From positions 1-44,551 of IMG/VR virus record IMGVR_UViG_3300010354_000162: a stretch of 44,551 nt of DNA; one strand, 5' to 3'. Below, in pieces: positions 24,775 to 33,003 of this stretch. Numbering within the stretch: position 1 is the first letter of the stretch; every line of letters begins with the position of its first letter. The notes beneath the pieces are model-generated. The model ran no database searches. It saw only the letters and a program-made list of their open reading frames with translations, and was not told the DNA's origin. Both the position numbers and the translations under genes were made by a program. The stretch comes from a virus.

Positions 24775-26183
24775 TGCAAGATAACGAAAGCAAACTAAAC
24801 AGCGTATCATTCGGTCAGTTCGGCAAGTCATTTCAGGAGAAGCTGTGTCAAGCTCTTTTAGTTGACAACAAGTTCGCTGAACAGATGATGGAAGTCATTG
24901 ACATCTCATACTTTGAGGTCAATTATCTAAAGTTCCTCGCAGATCGTTACTTTTCTTATTCAAAGAAGTACAAAGTCTATCCGTCTCTTCAGCTGCTTGT
25001 TACTATTATCAAAGACGACCTAAAGTCTGGTACTGACGTCATCCTTAGAGATCAGATAATTGATTATCTTCAACGGATGAAGTCTAATCCAGACCTAGGA
25101 GACCTTCAGTACGTTAAGGAAAAATCCTTAGAATTCTGTCGTAAGCAAGCTCTCAAGAAGGCACTGGAATCTGCCGTCGATCAGATGCAGGCCAACAAGT
25201 ACGAGTCTATTGTCGAGACGATCAAGAAGGCAGTCCAGGTTGGAACAGCACCTTCTGTAGGCCACGACTTCTTCAACGAGATGGATGCGCGATTCACTAA
25301 GCTGAAGCGTGACACCATTCCAACCCGTCTTCCAGAGCTCGACAAGAAAGAGATTCTCAACGGCGGTAGCGGTAAAGGTGAATTGCTCTGTGTTGTCGGT
25401 GCCTCTGGTTCAGGTAAGTCTCACTGGCTCACAATGATCGGTGCTAACGCTCTTCGCGAAGGCAAGAACGTGCTTCACTACACCTTTGAGCTCTCAGAAA
25501 CAGCTGTGGGTATCCGATACGATTCTAACCTCTGCGACATAGATTCCAATGAGGTGATGGATCGCAAGGAAGAGGTTGTGAAGTTCTACGAAGAAAATAA
25601 ACTCGGTCGCCTCTTCATCAAGGAGTATCCGACAAACACAGCTTCAGTCTATACGCTGCGGTCACACATCGAAAGACTTGATCTAAAGGGATTTAAGCCT
25701 GACATGGTCATCATTGACTACGCAGACATCATGCGTTCTTCGAGACAATTTGATTCTCTTCGACACGAACTCAAGCTTGTCTACGAAGAGCTAAGAGGAA
25801 TGGCGATGGAGCTCGGAGTTCCTATTTGGACCGCATCGCAGTCTAATAAGGATGGTGCAAACAGCGAAGTTATTGACATGACGAACATGTCAGAAGCTTA
25901 CGGAAAAGCAATGATTTGTGACGTGATCGTATCGGTTTCTCGTAGACCTCACGAAAAAGCTGGTGGCTGGGGACGTCTTTATATTGCCAAGAACAGAGCT
26001 GGTAGAGACGGTCTTGTTTACCCTATTAAGATCAATACGGCAAGAAGTAAGTTTGAAATCACGGGTGAATCAGACTCTCCTGATGTTCACAACGTGGCAG
26101 CCGAAGATGAACAAAAGAAGGCAATTCTCTCAAAGTGGAGAGAGCTAAAGAAAGATTTTGGAAAACCTCCTGTCGAGGTGTGA
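24771..26183 (+). CDS. Replicative DNA helicase, DnaB/gp41-type
   Basis: The protein has 470 residues. The N-terminal ~150 are helical, as in DnaB N-domains. The RecA-like motor domain has Walker A GASGSGKS (from residue 210), HYTFELSETAVGIRYDS, Walker B DMVIIDYADIM, a sensor/motif 3 PIWTASQSNKDG and motif 4 GGWGRLYIAKNRAGRDG with the arginine finger region. It is a ring helicase unwinding DNA 5'-3' on the lagging strand. No separate primase is seen within the window. Its TGA stop is followed at once by TATAAT (26184), which may be the promoter for the next gene. Confidence 0.85.
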   Translation: MMQDNESKLNSVSFGQFGKSFQEKLCQALLVDNKFAEQMMEVIDISYFEVNYLKFLADRYFSYSKKYKVYPSLQLLVTIIKDDLKSGTDVILRDQIIDYLQRMKSNPDLGDLQYVKEKSLEFCRKQALKKALESAVDQMQANKYESIVETIKKAVQVGTAPSVGHDFFNEMDARFTKLKRDTIPTRLPELDKKEILNGGSGKGELLCVVGASGSGKSHWLTMIGANALREGKNVLHYTFELSETAVGIRYDSNLCDIDSNEVMDRKEEVVKFYEENKLGRLFIKEYPTNTASVYTLRSHIERLDLKGFKPDMVIIDYADIMRSSRQFDSLRHELKLVYEELRGMAMELGVPIWTASQSNKDGANSEVIDMTNMSEAYGKAMICDVIVSVSRRPHEKAGGWGRLYIAKNRAGRDGLVYPIKINTARSKFEITGESDSPDVHNVAAEDEQKKAILSKWRELKKDFGKPPVEV

Positions 26184-26189
26184 TATAAT
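26184..26189 (+). promoter_or_regulatory. Extended -10 promoter (TGATATAAT) ahead of nrdJ
   Basis: TGA (the helicase stop) plus TATAAT gives a perfect extended -10 element at 26181-26189, with only a poor -35. It lies 77 bases before ATG 26266 and could be read by host sigma-70 RNA polymerase early in infection. Confidence 0.45.
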
Positions 26190-26228
26190 GGTTTTCGAAT
26201 CTCGAAATCACTCGACATAAGAGATCTG

Positions 26229-26237
26229 TATAGTTAT
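26229..26237 (+). promoter_or_regulatory. TATAGTTAT box ahead of nrdJ
   Basis: TATAGTTAT is identical to the box at 40182-40190 and close to 362 and 31584. It lies 29 bases before ATG 26266. It may be a phage-specific second promoter. Confidence 0.35.
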
Positions 26238-26265
26238 TAGACCCAACTTGGAGACAACTTTAAAC

Positions 26266-28779
26266 ATGACAAGGTATACGCAGGAAGAAGCTTACGCAAG
26301 TTCGTTGGAATACTTTGGGGGAGATGAGTTAGCAGCCTCAGTGTTTCTATCGAAGTACGCACTACGCGATTCGTCAGGATCGCTCCTCGAGAAGACACCT
26401 GCAGACATGCATCGTCGACTCGCAAAGGAGTTCGCACGAATCGAGGCGAAGTATCCAAATCCTCTAGGCGAAGAGGAGATCTTCGAATACTTGTCTAAGT
26501 GGGAGATTGTTCCACAGGGCTCTCCTATGTCTGCAATGGGAAATCCCTACAAGATTCAGTCTCTGTCTAACTGTTTTGTCATTGCGGCGCCTGAAGATTC
26601 ATACGGTGGTATCCTCTTCGCCGACCAGGAGCAGGCGCAGATCATGAAGCGTAGAGGTGGTGTTGGATTCGATATCTCCACAATTCGTCCCAAGGGAATG
26701 CACACAGCCAACGCCGCAGGCACAACTGACGGCATCGGCGTATTCATGGAGCGCTTCTCCAACACTTGCCGTGAGGTTGCACAGGGTGGCCGTAGAGGTG
26801 CTCTCATGTTGACCGTCTCGGTTAACCATCCTGAGATTGAAACATTCATCAATATCAAGCGTGATCTCAAGAAGGTTACTGGTGCCAACATCTCAATTCG
26901 CCTCACTGACGACTTCATGCAAGCCGTAAAGGATGAATCTGAATACACGCTTCGCTGGCCTGTTGACGCTTCTGTGAATGATGCAAAGGTCACCAAGACT
27001 GTCAAGGCCAAGGAAGTCTGGGATCAGATCATCGATGCTGCTTGGACGTCTGCAGAACCAGGTCTTCTTTTCTGGGACACTGTTAAGAAGGCAACCCCTA
27101 CAGAGGCATATGCCTCTCTTGGGTACGGATCTGTCTCTACCAATCCATGTGGCGAGATTGTTCTTTCTCCGTACGACTCTTGTCGACTCCTTCTGCTCAA
27201 CCTCGCTAAGTTCGTGAAGAATCCGTATGATGCAGGTGCAACATTCGATTATGTCGCCTTCGGCCGTGCGGCTAAGGTTGCTCAGCGTCTCATGGACGAT
27301 CTTGTCGATCTAGAGCTCGAAGCAGTTGATACAATTATAGCCAAGATCGAATCAGATCCTGAATCTGAGGCCGTAAAGCACTCTGAGCTAGCATTGTGGA
27401 GAAAGATTAAGGACGCTGCTTCGAAGGGACGTCGAACAGGCCTGGGTATTACCGCCATGGGAGATGCTCTCGCAGCACTTAACATCCGCTATGGATCTCA
27501 GGAATCGGTTGACAAGACAGAAGAGATCTACAAGGTTCTCGAAGTGAACGCCTATCGATCTTCTGTTCGAATGGCAGCAGAGCGCGGTGCATTTCCGATC
27601 TTCTCCCACAAGCTCGAAGCAGATCATCAGTTTATCCAGAAGGTGATTTCTGCAGATCCAGAGCTTCGATCAGATTACCTAAAGTATGGTCGTAGGAACA
27701 TAGCCCTTACCACTACAGCACCGGCAGGCTCTGTTTCTTGTTTAACGCAAACAACAAGTGGCATTGAGCCGGCGTTTTTGGTCTCCTATACACGCAGGAA
27801 GAAGATTACATCGACAGACGTAGACGCCCGCGTGGACTTTGTAGATCAGCTCGGTGACAAGTGGCAGGAGTATAAGGTTTATCACCACGGTTATAAGAAG
27901 TGGATGGAAGTGACAGGAAAGGGAGACAATGTTGAGGAGTCTCCGTATTGGAAGGCCACGTCGAATGACGTTGACTGGGAGATGTCTGTGAAGCTTCAAG
28001 CTGCTGCTCAGAAGTGGGTGTGTCACTCTCTCTCGAAGACATGTAACCTTCCCAATGCAACGTCCAAGGAAACCGTCGCTCAGGTCTACATGGCAGCGTG
28101 GGAGTCCGGATGCAAGGGGTTCACTGTCTATCGCGATGGATGCAGGACAGGTGTTCTCGTTTCTGATGAACCAAAGAAAGAAGAAGTGCAAACTGACGGT
28201 CAGCCTGTTGCAATCACAGAGAATCACGCACCAAAGCGTCTTAAGGAATTACCCTGCGATATTCATAGAATTAACGTAAAGGGTTCTGCCGGTACGGAAA
28301 GCTATCTTGTTCTTGTCGGAATGATGGAAGGAAAGCCTTACGAAGTATTCTGTGGACTCTCTTCACACGTCGAAGTGCCAAAGAAGGCAAAGCATGGAAC
28401 TCTTATCAAGAACGGCAAGAAGGACGGTGTTGCAACTTACAATCTCTCTATTCCCGTCGGAGACGACGATGTAGTTGTCTTTAAGGATGTTGTCGAGCTC
28501 TTCGCTAATCCTCTTCATGGTGCTTTCACACGCTCGCTCTCTCTTGCTCTGCGTCACGGTATCCCAGTTCAATACGTTGTTGAACAGCTTCAGAAGGATA
28601 AGCACAGCGACATGCAGAGCTTCTCGAGAGTTATTTCTCGAGTTCTTAAGGGGTATATTCCTGACGGAACAAAGTCAACTTCTGATAAGAATTGTCAATC
28701 TTGTGGCGCTACAGACGGACTCGTCTATCAGGAAGGTTGTCTCACCTGTAAATCTTGCGGAAATTCCAAGTGCGGGTGA
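26266..28779 (+). CDS. nrdJ: Class II (B12-dependent) ribonucleoside-di/triphosphate reductase
   Basis: The protein has 837 residues from ATG 26266; the TTG at 26248 is part of the SD (TTGGAG). The ten-stranded barrel signatures are present: LSNCFVIAAPEDS, RRGGVGFDISTIRP, STNPCGEI with C295, GLGITAMGDALAAL, TAPAGSVSCLTQTTSGIEP and SLSKTCNLPNATSKE. The C-terminus has CQSCGATDGLVYQEGC and CKSCGNSKCG, a zinc-ribbon-like tail typical of NrdJ. It makes deoxyribonucleotides with adenosylcobalamin, so no NrdB subunit is needed and none is present. It depends on cobalamin from the host or the medium. With Dut, ThyX and Tmk it forms the dNTP supply of the phage. Confidence 0.9.
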   Translation: MTRYTQEEAYASSLEYFGGDELAASVFLSKYALRDSSGSLLEKTPADMHRRLAKEFARIEAKYPNPLGEEEIFEYLSKWEIVPQGSPMSAMGNPYKIQSLSNCFVIAAPEDSYGGILFADQEQAQIMKRRGGVGFDISTIRPKGMHTANAAGTTDGIGVFMERFSNTCREVAQGGRRGALMLTVSVNHPEIETFINIKRDLKKVTGANISIRLTDDFMQAVKDESEYTLRWPVDASVNDAKVTKTVKAKEVWDQIIDAAWTSAEPGLLFWDTVKKATPTEAYASLGYGSVSTNPCGEIVLSPYDSCRLLLLNLAKFVKNPYDAGATFDYVAFGRAAKVAQRLMDDLVDLELEAVDTIIAKIESDPESEAVKHSELALWRKIKDAASKGRRTGLGITAMGDALAALNIRYGSQESVDKTEEIYKVLEVNAYRSSVRMAAERGAFPIFSHKLEADHQFIQKVISADPELRSDYLKYGRRNIALTTTAPAGSVSCLTQTTSGIEPAFLVSYTRRKKITSTDVDARVDFVDQLGDKWQEYKVYHHGYKKWMEVTGKGDNVEESPYWKATSNDVDWEMSVKLQAAAQKWVCHSLSKTCNLPNATSKETVAQVYMAAWESGCKGFTVYRDGCRTGVLVSDEPKKEEVQTDGQPVAITENHAPKRLKELPCDIHRINVKGSAGTESYLVLVGMMEGKPYEVFCGLSSHVEVPKKAKHGTLIKNGKKDGVATYNLSIPVGDDDVVVFKDVVELFANPLHGAFTRSLSLALRHGIPVQYVVEQLQKDKHSDMQSFSRVISRVLKGYIPDGTKSTSDKNCQSCGATDGLVYQEGCLTCKSCGNSKCG

Positions 28780-28801
28780 ATAGTTAAGTTCGGAGTCGAA
28801 A

Positions 28802-29236
28802 ATGAAACTTACCCAGAGACAACTTGACAAGATCAACGGCCTTATCAGCGAGGAAGCAGAAGTCAGAAAGAACTTGCACGAGAGCATGTACGAGAACAGG
28901 AAGAAGTCTTTGATGTCTGAAGCTCTCATGTTTGAGGAGAGCGGCCTTGAGGGAGCTCCCGAAAAGTTTGTCAAAGATATTGAAGATGATGTCACGAATT
29001 ATTCACGTGACTTCATTCCTCAGATCAACAGAGTCTTGTATAGGAGCCTTGCTTCTTACATGAGACTTTCAGGTGTAGTTAACATGACTCCAAGCGCCTG
29101 GGAAGATGAGCTCGAGATGCACGACATCTATGAGGCTCAGATGGAGCTCGCGACTGATATCTCAAACGCCATTCAGGCCTATGCAAAGCGCATGATGGAG
29201 GCAGCTGTTCAAGTCGCCTCTGTCCCTGAGGAATGA
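28802..29236 (+). CDS. Hypothetical protein with LISEE N-terminus
   Basis: The protein has 144 residues, wholly helical and acidic. It opens MKLTQRQLDKINGLISEEAE, a basic amphipathic leader followed by (I/L)xE, and has further LHES and FEES sites within 50 residues. The rest (INRVLYRSLASYMRLSG, ATDISNAIQAYAKRMMEAA) looks like a helical bundle. Family not recognised. It overlaps the next gene (ATGATG junction), whose product has a similar leader, so the two probably work together. Confidence 0.55.
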   Translation: MKLTQRQLDKINGLISEEAEVRKNLHESMYENRKKSLMSEALMFEESGLEGAPEKFVKDIEDDVTNYSRDFIPQINRVLYRSLASYMRLSGVVNMTPSAWEDELEMHDIYEAQMELATDISNAIQAYAKRMMEAAVQVASVPEE

Positions 29237-29520
29237 TGAAGAAGCAACAAGCTCTCAAACAGGTAATTGCCTCGGAAGTGAAGTCTCTCCTCAAGGAGGA
29301 TTACGCCCGAGGCATTCCTGATTTCGCACTCTCTCAAGTTGCTGCAGACGCAACTGAAGGTCTCAAGCGTCATCTCAGGAGACACATTAGCCAAATGGCT
29401 AACAATCCTGCAAAGCAGCGTGCAATGCTTGCTTCTGCAAACGCCGTTCTCCGTGAACTCGAGGGTGAAATGAAGGAACTTCTTGAGGAAAAGTTGTTGA
29501 AATTCGTACGTAGTGTGTAG
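29233..29520 (+). CDS. Hypothetical protein with LLKED N-terminus
   Basis: The protein has 95 residues and is helical. It begins MKKQQALKQVIASEVKSLL, then KED, again a basic amphipathic leader with LxE. The remaining part is rich in Arg, Ala and Glu (LKRHLRRHISQMANNPAKQ, LRELEGEMKELLEEKLLKF) and could form a coiled coil. It is coupled to the gene before it. No family recognised. Confidence 0.5.
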   Translation: MMKKQQALKQVIASEVKSLLKEDYARGIPDFALSQVAADATEGLKRHLRRHISQMANNPAKQRAMLASANAVLRELEGEMKELLEEKLLKFVRSV

Positions 29521-29532
29521 TAATATGACTAC

Positions 29533-30192
29533 ATGCCCGAACAACTCAACAGAGTAGAATTAATCGGTTTTTATGGTGGAGATGAATCCCACGCCCTTTC
29601 GGCGTGGACCTCCACCTCTCGTGATTTGACGGACGAGAAGAGGGAGAGAATTCCCAAGCTTCTGAAAATGCTCGCAGAGAATGGACACGAAACTCCCTTC
29701 GAGAAGAGTTCGCTCCACTTCCTGTGCACGACCGAGATTGCTTCACATATCCATTTGATTAAGCATCGCATCGGAGTCTCCGTGAACGGAGAGTCAGCTC
29801 GATACAAGGAGTTGAAGGACGACAAGTATTACGTTCCTACAGACTGGGACACAGAGGAGAAGACGAAGTACGTCGAGCACATGGAGGCTTCCCTGAAGAG
29901 ATACCACGAGGTTCTCACACGTCTCGAGAAGAAGGGCGTTCCTCGGAAGAGAGCCAAGGAATCTGCCAGGATGTATGTTCCTTACGGGAATCAGCTCACG
30001 GCTGACGTGATGTTCAACTTCAGGAGCTTCGTTCACTTCCTCAGACTGCGATACTCCACACACGCCCAGCTGGAGATTCGCGACTTGGCAGGTGAGATGC
30101 TGAGACTCGTCAAGGAAACTGGACAGTTTGATGCCACACTCGAAGCTTTCGGTTTGCTTGTTGATGGACAGCTAAGAGGACCTTTCGAATGA
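29533..30192 (+). CDS. thyX: Flavin-dependent thymidylate synthase ThyX
   Basis: The protein has 219 residues. The signature is KHRIGVSVNGESARY (K77-H78-R79 ... S88, R90), a phage variant of RHRx7S with Lys for the first Arg and one extra residue before the Ser. ARMYVPYGNQLTADVMFNFR and FLRLRYSTHAQLEIRDLA supply the other dUMP/FAD contacts. It methylates dUMP to dTMP with methylenetetrahydrofolate and NAD(P)H. The ATG follows TAATATGACTAC with no SD; this may be a leaderless start. It overlaps tmk by four bases. A second, divergent ThyX-like protein is coded at 43679. Confidence 0.9.
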   Translation: MPEQLNRVELIGFYGGDESHALSAWTSTSRDLTDEKRERIPKLLKMLAENGHETPFEKSSLHFLCTTEIASHIHLIKHRIGVSVNGESARYKELKDDKYYVPTDWDTEEKTKYVEHMEASLKRYHEVLTRLEKKGVPRKRAKESARMYVPYGNQLTADVMFNFRSFVHFLRLRYSTHAQLEIRDLAGEMLRLVKETGQFDATLEAFGLLVDGQLRGPFE

Positions 30193-30779
30193 GCAAGATC
30201 ATAGTGATTGAAGGACCTGATAGATGCGGCAAGGCCACACAGAGTGCGCTACTCTGTGAATATCTTTGGCAATGCGGAAAGAAAGCTAAAGTGGTGGAAG
30301 TTCCCATACACGATAAAGTTACATACGACGCAATTTACTGGATGCTTGAGAAGGGACACGCTAAAAAATTCCCAAGAATCTTTCAGCTCACTCAGTTCCT
30401 CAATCGCTGGCTCTTTCAAACGAAAGAACTTTCAGATCTCGATCACGAATATGACTATCTCATCTTTGACAGGTGGAGTCTCTCTACGACAGTGTATGGC
30501 AAGGCTGCCGGAGTCGATGACGGATTTGTCAACTATTTCTATAGAAAGCTAAGAAAACCAGATTACACGCTTGTGCTTCTTGGCAAGCCCCACGCACACG
30601 TCGCTGAAGACGTCTATGAGAAAGATAACGAGCTTCAGGAAAAAGTGAGAAAGCTTTATGCTGACTGGGTCAACAAGAACCCAAAAGAAGCTCACATAGT
30701 AGCTTCAGATAGATCTAAAGAATCAGTATTTACAGAAATAATCGTGGTGTTAAAGACTACAAGGAACATACCATCTTGA
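30189..30779 (+). CDS. tmk: Thymidylate kinase
   Basis: The protein has 196 residues. The P-loop EGPDRCGKAT (8-17) replaces the more usual EG-DG-GK-T; the DRWSLSTTVYGKAAG block (~99) is the dTMP-binding DR(Y/W)--S motif, and a lid region (YEKDNELQEKVRKLY) follows. It phosphorylates dTMP made by ThyX to dTDP. The gene overlap (ATGA) with thyX indicates coordinated production. Confidence 0.85.
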   Translation: MSKIIVIEGPDRCGKATQSALLCEYLWQCGKKAKVVEVPIHDKVTYDAIYWMLEKGHAKKFPRIFQLTQFLNRWLFQTKELSDLDHEYDYLIFDRWSLSTTVYGKAAGVDDGFVNYFYRKLRKPDYTLVLLGKPHAHVAEDVYEKDNELQEKVRKLYADWVNKNPKEAHIVASDRSKESVFTEIIVVLKTTRNIPS

Positions 30780-30790
30780 ACGGAGAAACA

Positions 30791-31039
30791 ATGAGCTACA
30801 AGATTTCAGATAGTGTTGCAATGAGAATGATTCAGATATTTCAGGAGGCAGTTATTTTTGGCCTCGACGGTGCAGATCTTCTTAGACAGGTCAGACTTGT
30901 AGAAGATGTCAGTGAACCTGGGACGTTGACGCTTGATCCCGAGTATGTCTTTTCAGTAGAGAAGATGCATGAACAGTACCTCGCTGAAGCTGCAAAGAAG
31001 CAGGCAGATACAGAAATCACTCGAGATATTTTGGTCTAA
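30791..31039 (+). CDS. Hypothetical small protein
   Basis: The protein has 82 residues from ATG 30791, with SD CGGAG at 30781-30785; the TTG at 30776 overlaps the SD and is rejected. The sequence is helical and acidic (MRMIQIFQEAVIFGLDGADLLRQ) and ends in a Gln/Lys/Ala-rich helix. The block IFQEA--FGLDG-DLLR-V and DPEYV resembles small unassigned proteins of aquatic myoviruses. Function unknown. Confidence 0.5.
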   Translation: MSYKISDSVAMRMIQIFQEAVIFGLDGADLLRQVRLVEDVSEPGTLTLDPEYVFSVEKMHEQYLAEAAKKQADTEITRDILV

Positions 31040-31046
31040 AAAGTTT

Positions 31047-31121
31047 CTCGTGGGGGGTTACCTTCCCGATGCTGATGATTATCCTGTGACCACGAGGCAA
31101 TGAGCCTCAAGATCACAGGAG
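31047..31121 (+). promoter_or_regulatory. Structured hsp20 leader, candidate RNA thermometer
   Basis: CCTGTGA (31083-31089) pairs with TCACAGG (31113-31119); inside, GAGGC (31094-31098) pairs with GCCTC (31104-31108). The 3' arm includes AGG of the ribosome-binding site AGGAG (31117-31121). A competing pair CTCGTGG (31047-31053) / CCACGAG (31090-31096) could form instead. Bacterial small heat-shock genes often have such SD-masking leaders (ROSE/fourU type), so heat-controlled translation is inferred. Confidence 0.5.
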
Positions 31122-31129
31122 AATAATAG

Positions 31130-31519
31130 ATGATGAACATTAGATACGACTCGATGCTGAAGACACCGACTCTCTTCGACACCCTTCGTACGCTAGAGGA
31201 CCTTTACTCGACCCCCACGTCTCGTACGAGGGTGTACACCAACACCTCAGTGTACAGGACGGAAGAGAAAGACAACGAACTCCATCTCTCCATCGATCTA
31301 CCGGGAGTAAAGAGCAAGGACATCTCCGTGCAGGTCACGGGGCGTGAGATCAAAGTTACCGGAAAACTTAGGGGAGAAGACTTCAAGTACTCCTACGTTC
31401 TCTCCAGAGACCACGATCCAGAAACTGTTGTGGCTACCCACGAAGACGGAGTCCTCACTCTCACTTTCGGGAAGACGTCGAGCGCAAAAACAAAGACGGT
31501 TGAGATCAAGGTAAAGTAA
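31130..31519 (+). CDS. Small heat-shock protein, Hsp20/alpha-crystallin family
   Basis: The protein has 129 residues. The alpha-crystallin domain spans ~40-129: ELHLSIDLPGVKSKDISVQV, REIKVTGKL, and the closing DGVLTLTFGK. There is a short N-terminal arm (LFDTLRTLEDLYSTP) for oligomerisation and a C-terminal tail VEIKVK that could act as the IxI-like motif. It holds unfolded proteins without ATP; phages may use it to stabilise virion proteins or protect replication under stress. The leader is structured (see 31047). Two consecutive ATGs exist; the first has the better SD spacing. Confidence 0.9.
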   Translation: MMNIRYDSMLKTPTLFDTLRTLEDLYSTPTSRTRVYTNTSVYRTEEKDNELHLSIDLPGVKSKDISVQVTGREIKVTGKLRGEDFKYSYVLSRDHDPETVVATHEDGVLTLTFGKTSSAKTKTVEIKVK

Positions 31520-31534
31520 GCTATTGAACTGTAG

Positions 31535-31570
31535 AAAAACGGCAGGACTTTAAAGTCCTGCCGTTTTTTA
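31535..31570 (+). terminator. Rho-independent terminator after hsp20
   Basis: A nearly perfect palindrome: ACGGCAGGACTT pairs with AAGTCCTGCCGT around a short TA-centred loop, flanked by AAAAA before and TTTTTT after. It works on both strands but serves hsp20 here. Confidence 0.9.
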
Positions 31571-31583
31571 TTTGTCTGTTGAT

Positions 31584-31592
31584 TATAATTAA
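31584..31592 (+). promoter_or_regulatory. Candidate promoter box TATAATTAA
   Basis: It lies 22 bases before ATG 31614 and right after the hsp20 terminator, so a new transcript must begin near here. It is close in sequence to 362-370. Confidence 0.45.
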
Positions 31593-31613
31593 TTCGTTTA
31601 TTGAAGAGGAAAT

Positions 31614-32519
31614 ATGGAAAATTCTGCTTTGCGCTACAAGATATATCAGACTCTTTTGGAAGCAAACTTGTCTGATGCCCAACGAGAAGTTATTCTTGAG
31701 GGTTGGTTTGACAATCTCAAGTCTTGGCTTGGAGCCGTGAAGGACACAGGCGCTACCGACATAGGTAAAATCTTCGCCAATAACAAATTTAATAGAAGAG
31801 TGAAGGTTGCTGCAGACAACATCACGAAAGAGATTCAAGATCTTAAGTCTATTGCAAAGGATGCAGGTGTCTCTCCCGAAGTAGCCCTTGAATTACTTAA
31901 TTCAATACTTACAGGCGCGGGTGCTGAGCCTACAAAGATAGAAAAAGCAGCAGAATCCCCCAGCACAGGCGGATCAGGATCAGCACCTGCTGAGACTGCT
32001 GCTCCAAAGTCGGGAAGTCCCATCACAGCTGGGGATTCTTCGATCTCGACAATAGTGAGAGCAGCAGCGGCTGCATCCGGACAAGACCCAGAGAAGGTCG
32101 CTGCACAAGCCCAAGAGAAGAAAATCGATTCACCCAAGGCCTCTAAGGCACTCGCAAAGGCGATTTCTCAGCAAACCAAGACAAATCCAGAGGTTGCTGA
32201 AAAGGTGATCAATTGGCTCATCAAGAACAATCACCTACTTGCCGAAGGAGGTCGTCGAATTAGCGAGACTGTTATCTTGAACGCGGCAAAAAAGTCCAGA
32301 ACGATCACAGAGTCAATTTCAGTAGAGAAGTGGGGCAAGATTGCTGGTCTTATCGTCGAAGCTGATGACAAGAAGAAGGAAGCAGCAAAGAAACAATTCG
32401 GTGATTTCTTAGACGATCTTCAAAAGGCTCTAGGCGCAGAAAACGACGAAGAGATGTCTACAGAGATCATGGACATTTTAATTGCTCTCGATGACTTGGA
32501 CGTTATCGAAGTAAAGTAG
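31614..32519 (+). CDS. Ala-rich hypothetical protein with several (I/L)xE sites
   Basis: The protein has 301 residues, with helical ends and an Ala/Ser/Pro/Gly-rich middle (residues ~105-150). Sites matching the T4 prohead-protease rule (I/L)xE followed by a small residue occur at TLLEA and VILEG within the first 30 residues, and at LLAEGG and LIVEAD further on. SD GAGGAA precedes ATG 31614. No enzyme motif is visible. I infer a candidate internal (packaged) virion protein or scaffold-like protein. It is bracketed by two terminators, so it is an independent unit, possibly made in large amount. Confidence 0.55.
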   Translation: MENSALRYKIYQTLLEANLSDAQREVILEGWFDNLKSWLGAVKDTGATDIGKIFANNKFNRRVKVAADNITKEIQDLKSIAKDAGVSPEVALELLNSILTGAGAEPTKIEKAAESPSTGGSGSAPAETAAPKSGSPITAGDSSISTIVRAAAAASGQDPEKVAAQAQEKKIDSPKASKALAKAISQQTKTNPEVAEKVINWLIKNNHLLAEGGRRISETVILNAAKKSRTITESISVEKWGKIAGLIVEADDKKKEAAKKQFGDFLDDLQKALGAENDEEMSTEIMDILIALDDLDVIEVK

Positions 32520-32531
32520 CTAAATTCTGAT

Positions 32532-32566
32532 TTGGTCGATGTAATCTTTGCATCGACCAATTTAGT
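32532..32566 (+). terminator. Hairpin terminator after the Ala-rich gene
   Basis: A ten-bp perfect stem (TTGGTCGATG at 32532-32541 with 32551-32560), nine-base loop, then TTTAGTATCTT. The T-tract is broken, so strength is uncertain. Confidence 0.6.
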
Positions 32567-32574
32567 ATCTTGGT

Positions 32575-33003
32575 ATGAGTCCCGAAAAGCAAGAAGAACT
32601 ATTCAAAAAGTATCCAAAGATCTTCAGCAATCTCAAGTACACCGAGTGCGGAGATGGCTGGTACGACCTCGTAGAACGTCTCTGTGCAGTCATTCAGAAT
32701 GAAGCTGACAACGCTGGCTATAGACTAAGTGATGAAGAGAAGGAAGCGCTTCAACCTCTCGCTGTACAAGTGAAGGAGAAGTTCGGTGGACTTCGCTTCT
32801 ACATCTATGGTGGAAACGATGAAATCCGAGGCGCCATTCGAATGGCAGAGGCAATGTCTTTCAAAATCTGTGAGGACTGCGGTGTTCCTGGACACAAGCA
32901 GCCTGGTGGTTGGATCCGCACCCTCTGTGATCCTTGTCAGGAGAAGCGTCTTACACGTAAGTTGAACACTGACGAGCTAATTGATAAGATTAGATCAACA
33001 TGA
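32575..33003 (+). CDS. Phage protein with Cys-rich (zinc-ribbon-like) C-terminus
   Basis: The protein has 142 residues. It has the arrangement GDGWYDLVERLCAVIQNE, then VKEKFGGLRFYIYGG, then MSFKICEDCGVPGH and WIRTLCDPCQEKR. I recognise this as a recurring phage family in which 'IKEKFGGLRFY' precedes a CxxC...CxxC pair. The four Cys (CEDC, CDPC with intervening Gly) suggest one zinc. Function not established. It overlaps the methyltransferase gene (ATGA). Confidence 0.6.
   Translation: MSPEKQEELFKKYPKIFSNLKYTECGDGWYDLVERLCAVIQNEADNAGYRLSDEEKEALQPLAVQVKEKFGGLRFYIYGGNDEIRGAIRMAEAMSFKICEDCGVPGHKQPGGWIRTLCDPCQEKRLTRKLNTDELIDKIRST

Noticed and set aside
26248-26265. TTG start for NrdJ
   Set aside because: TTGGAG is better read as the ribosome-binding site for ATG 26266.
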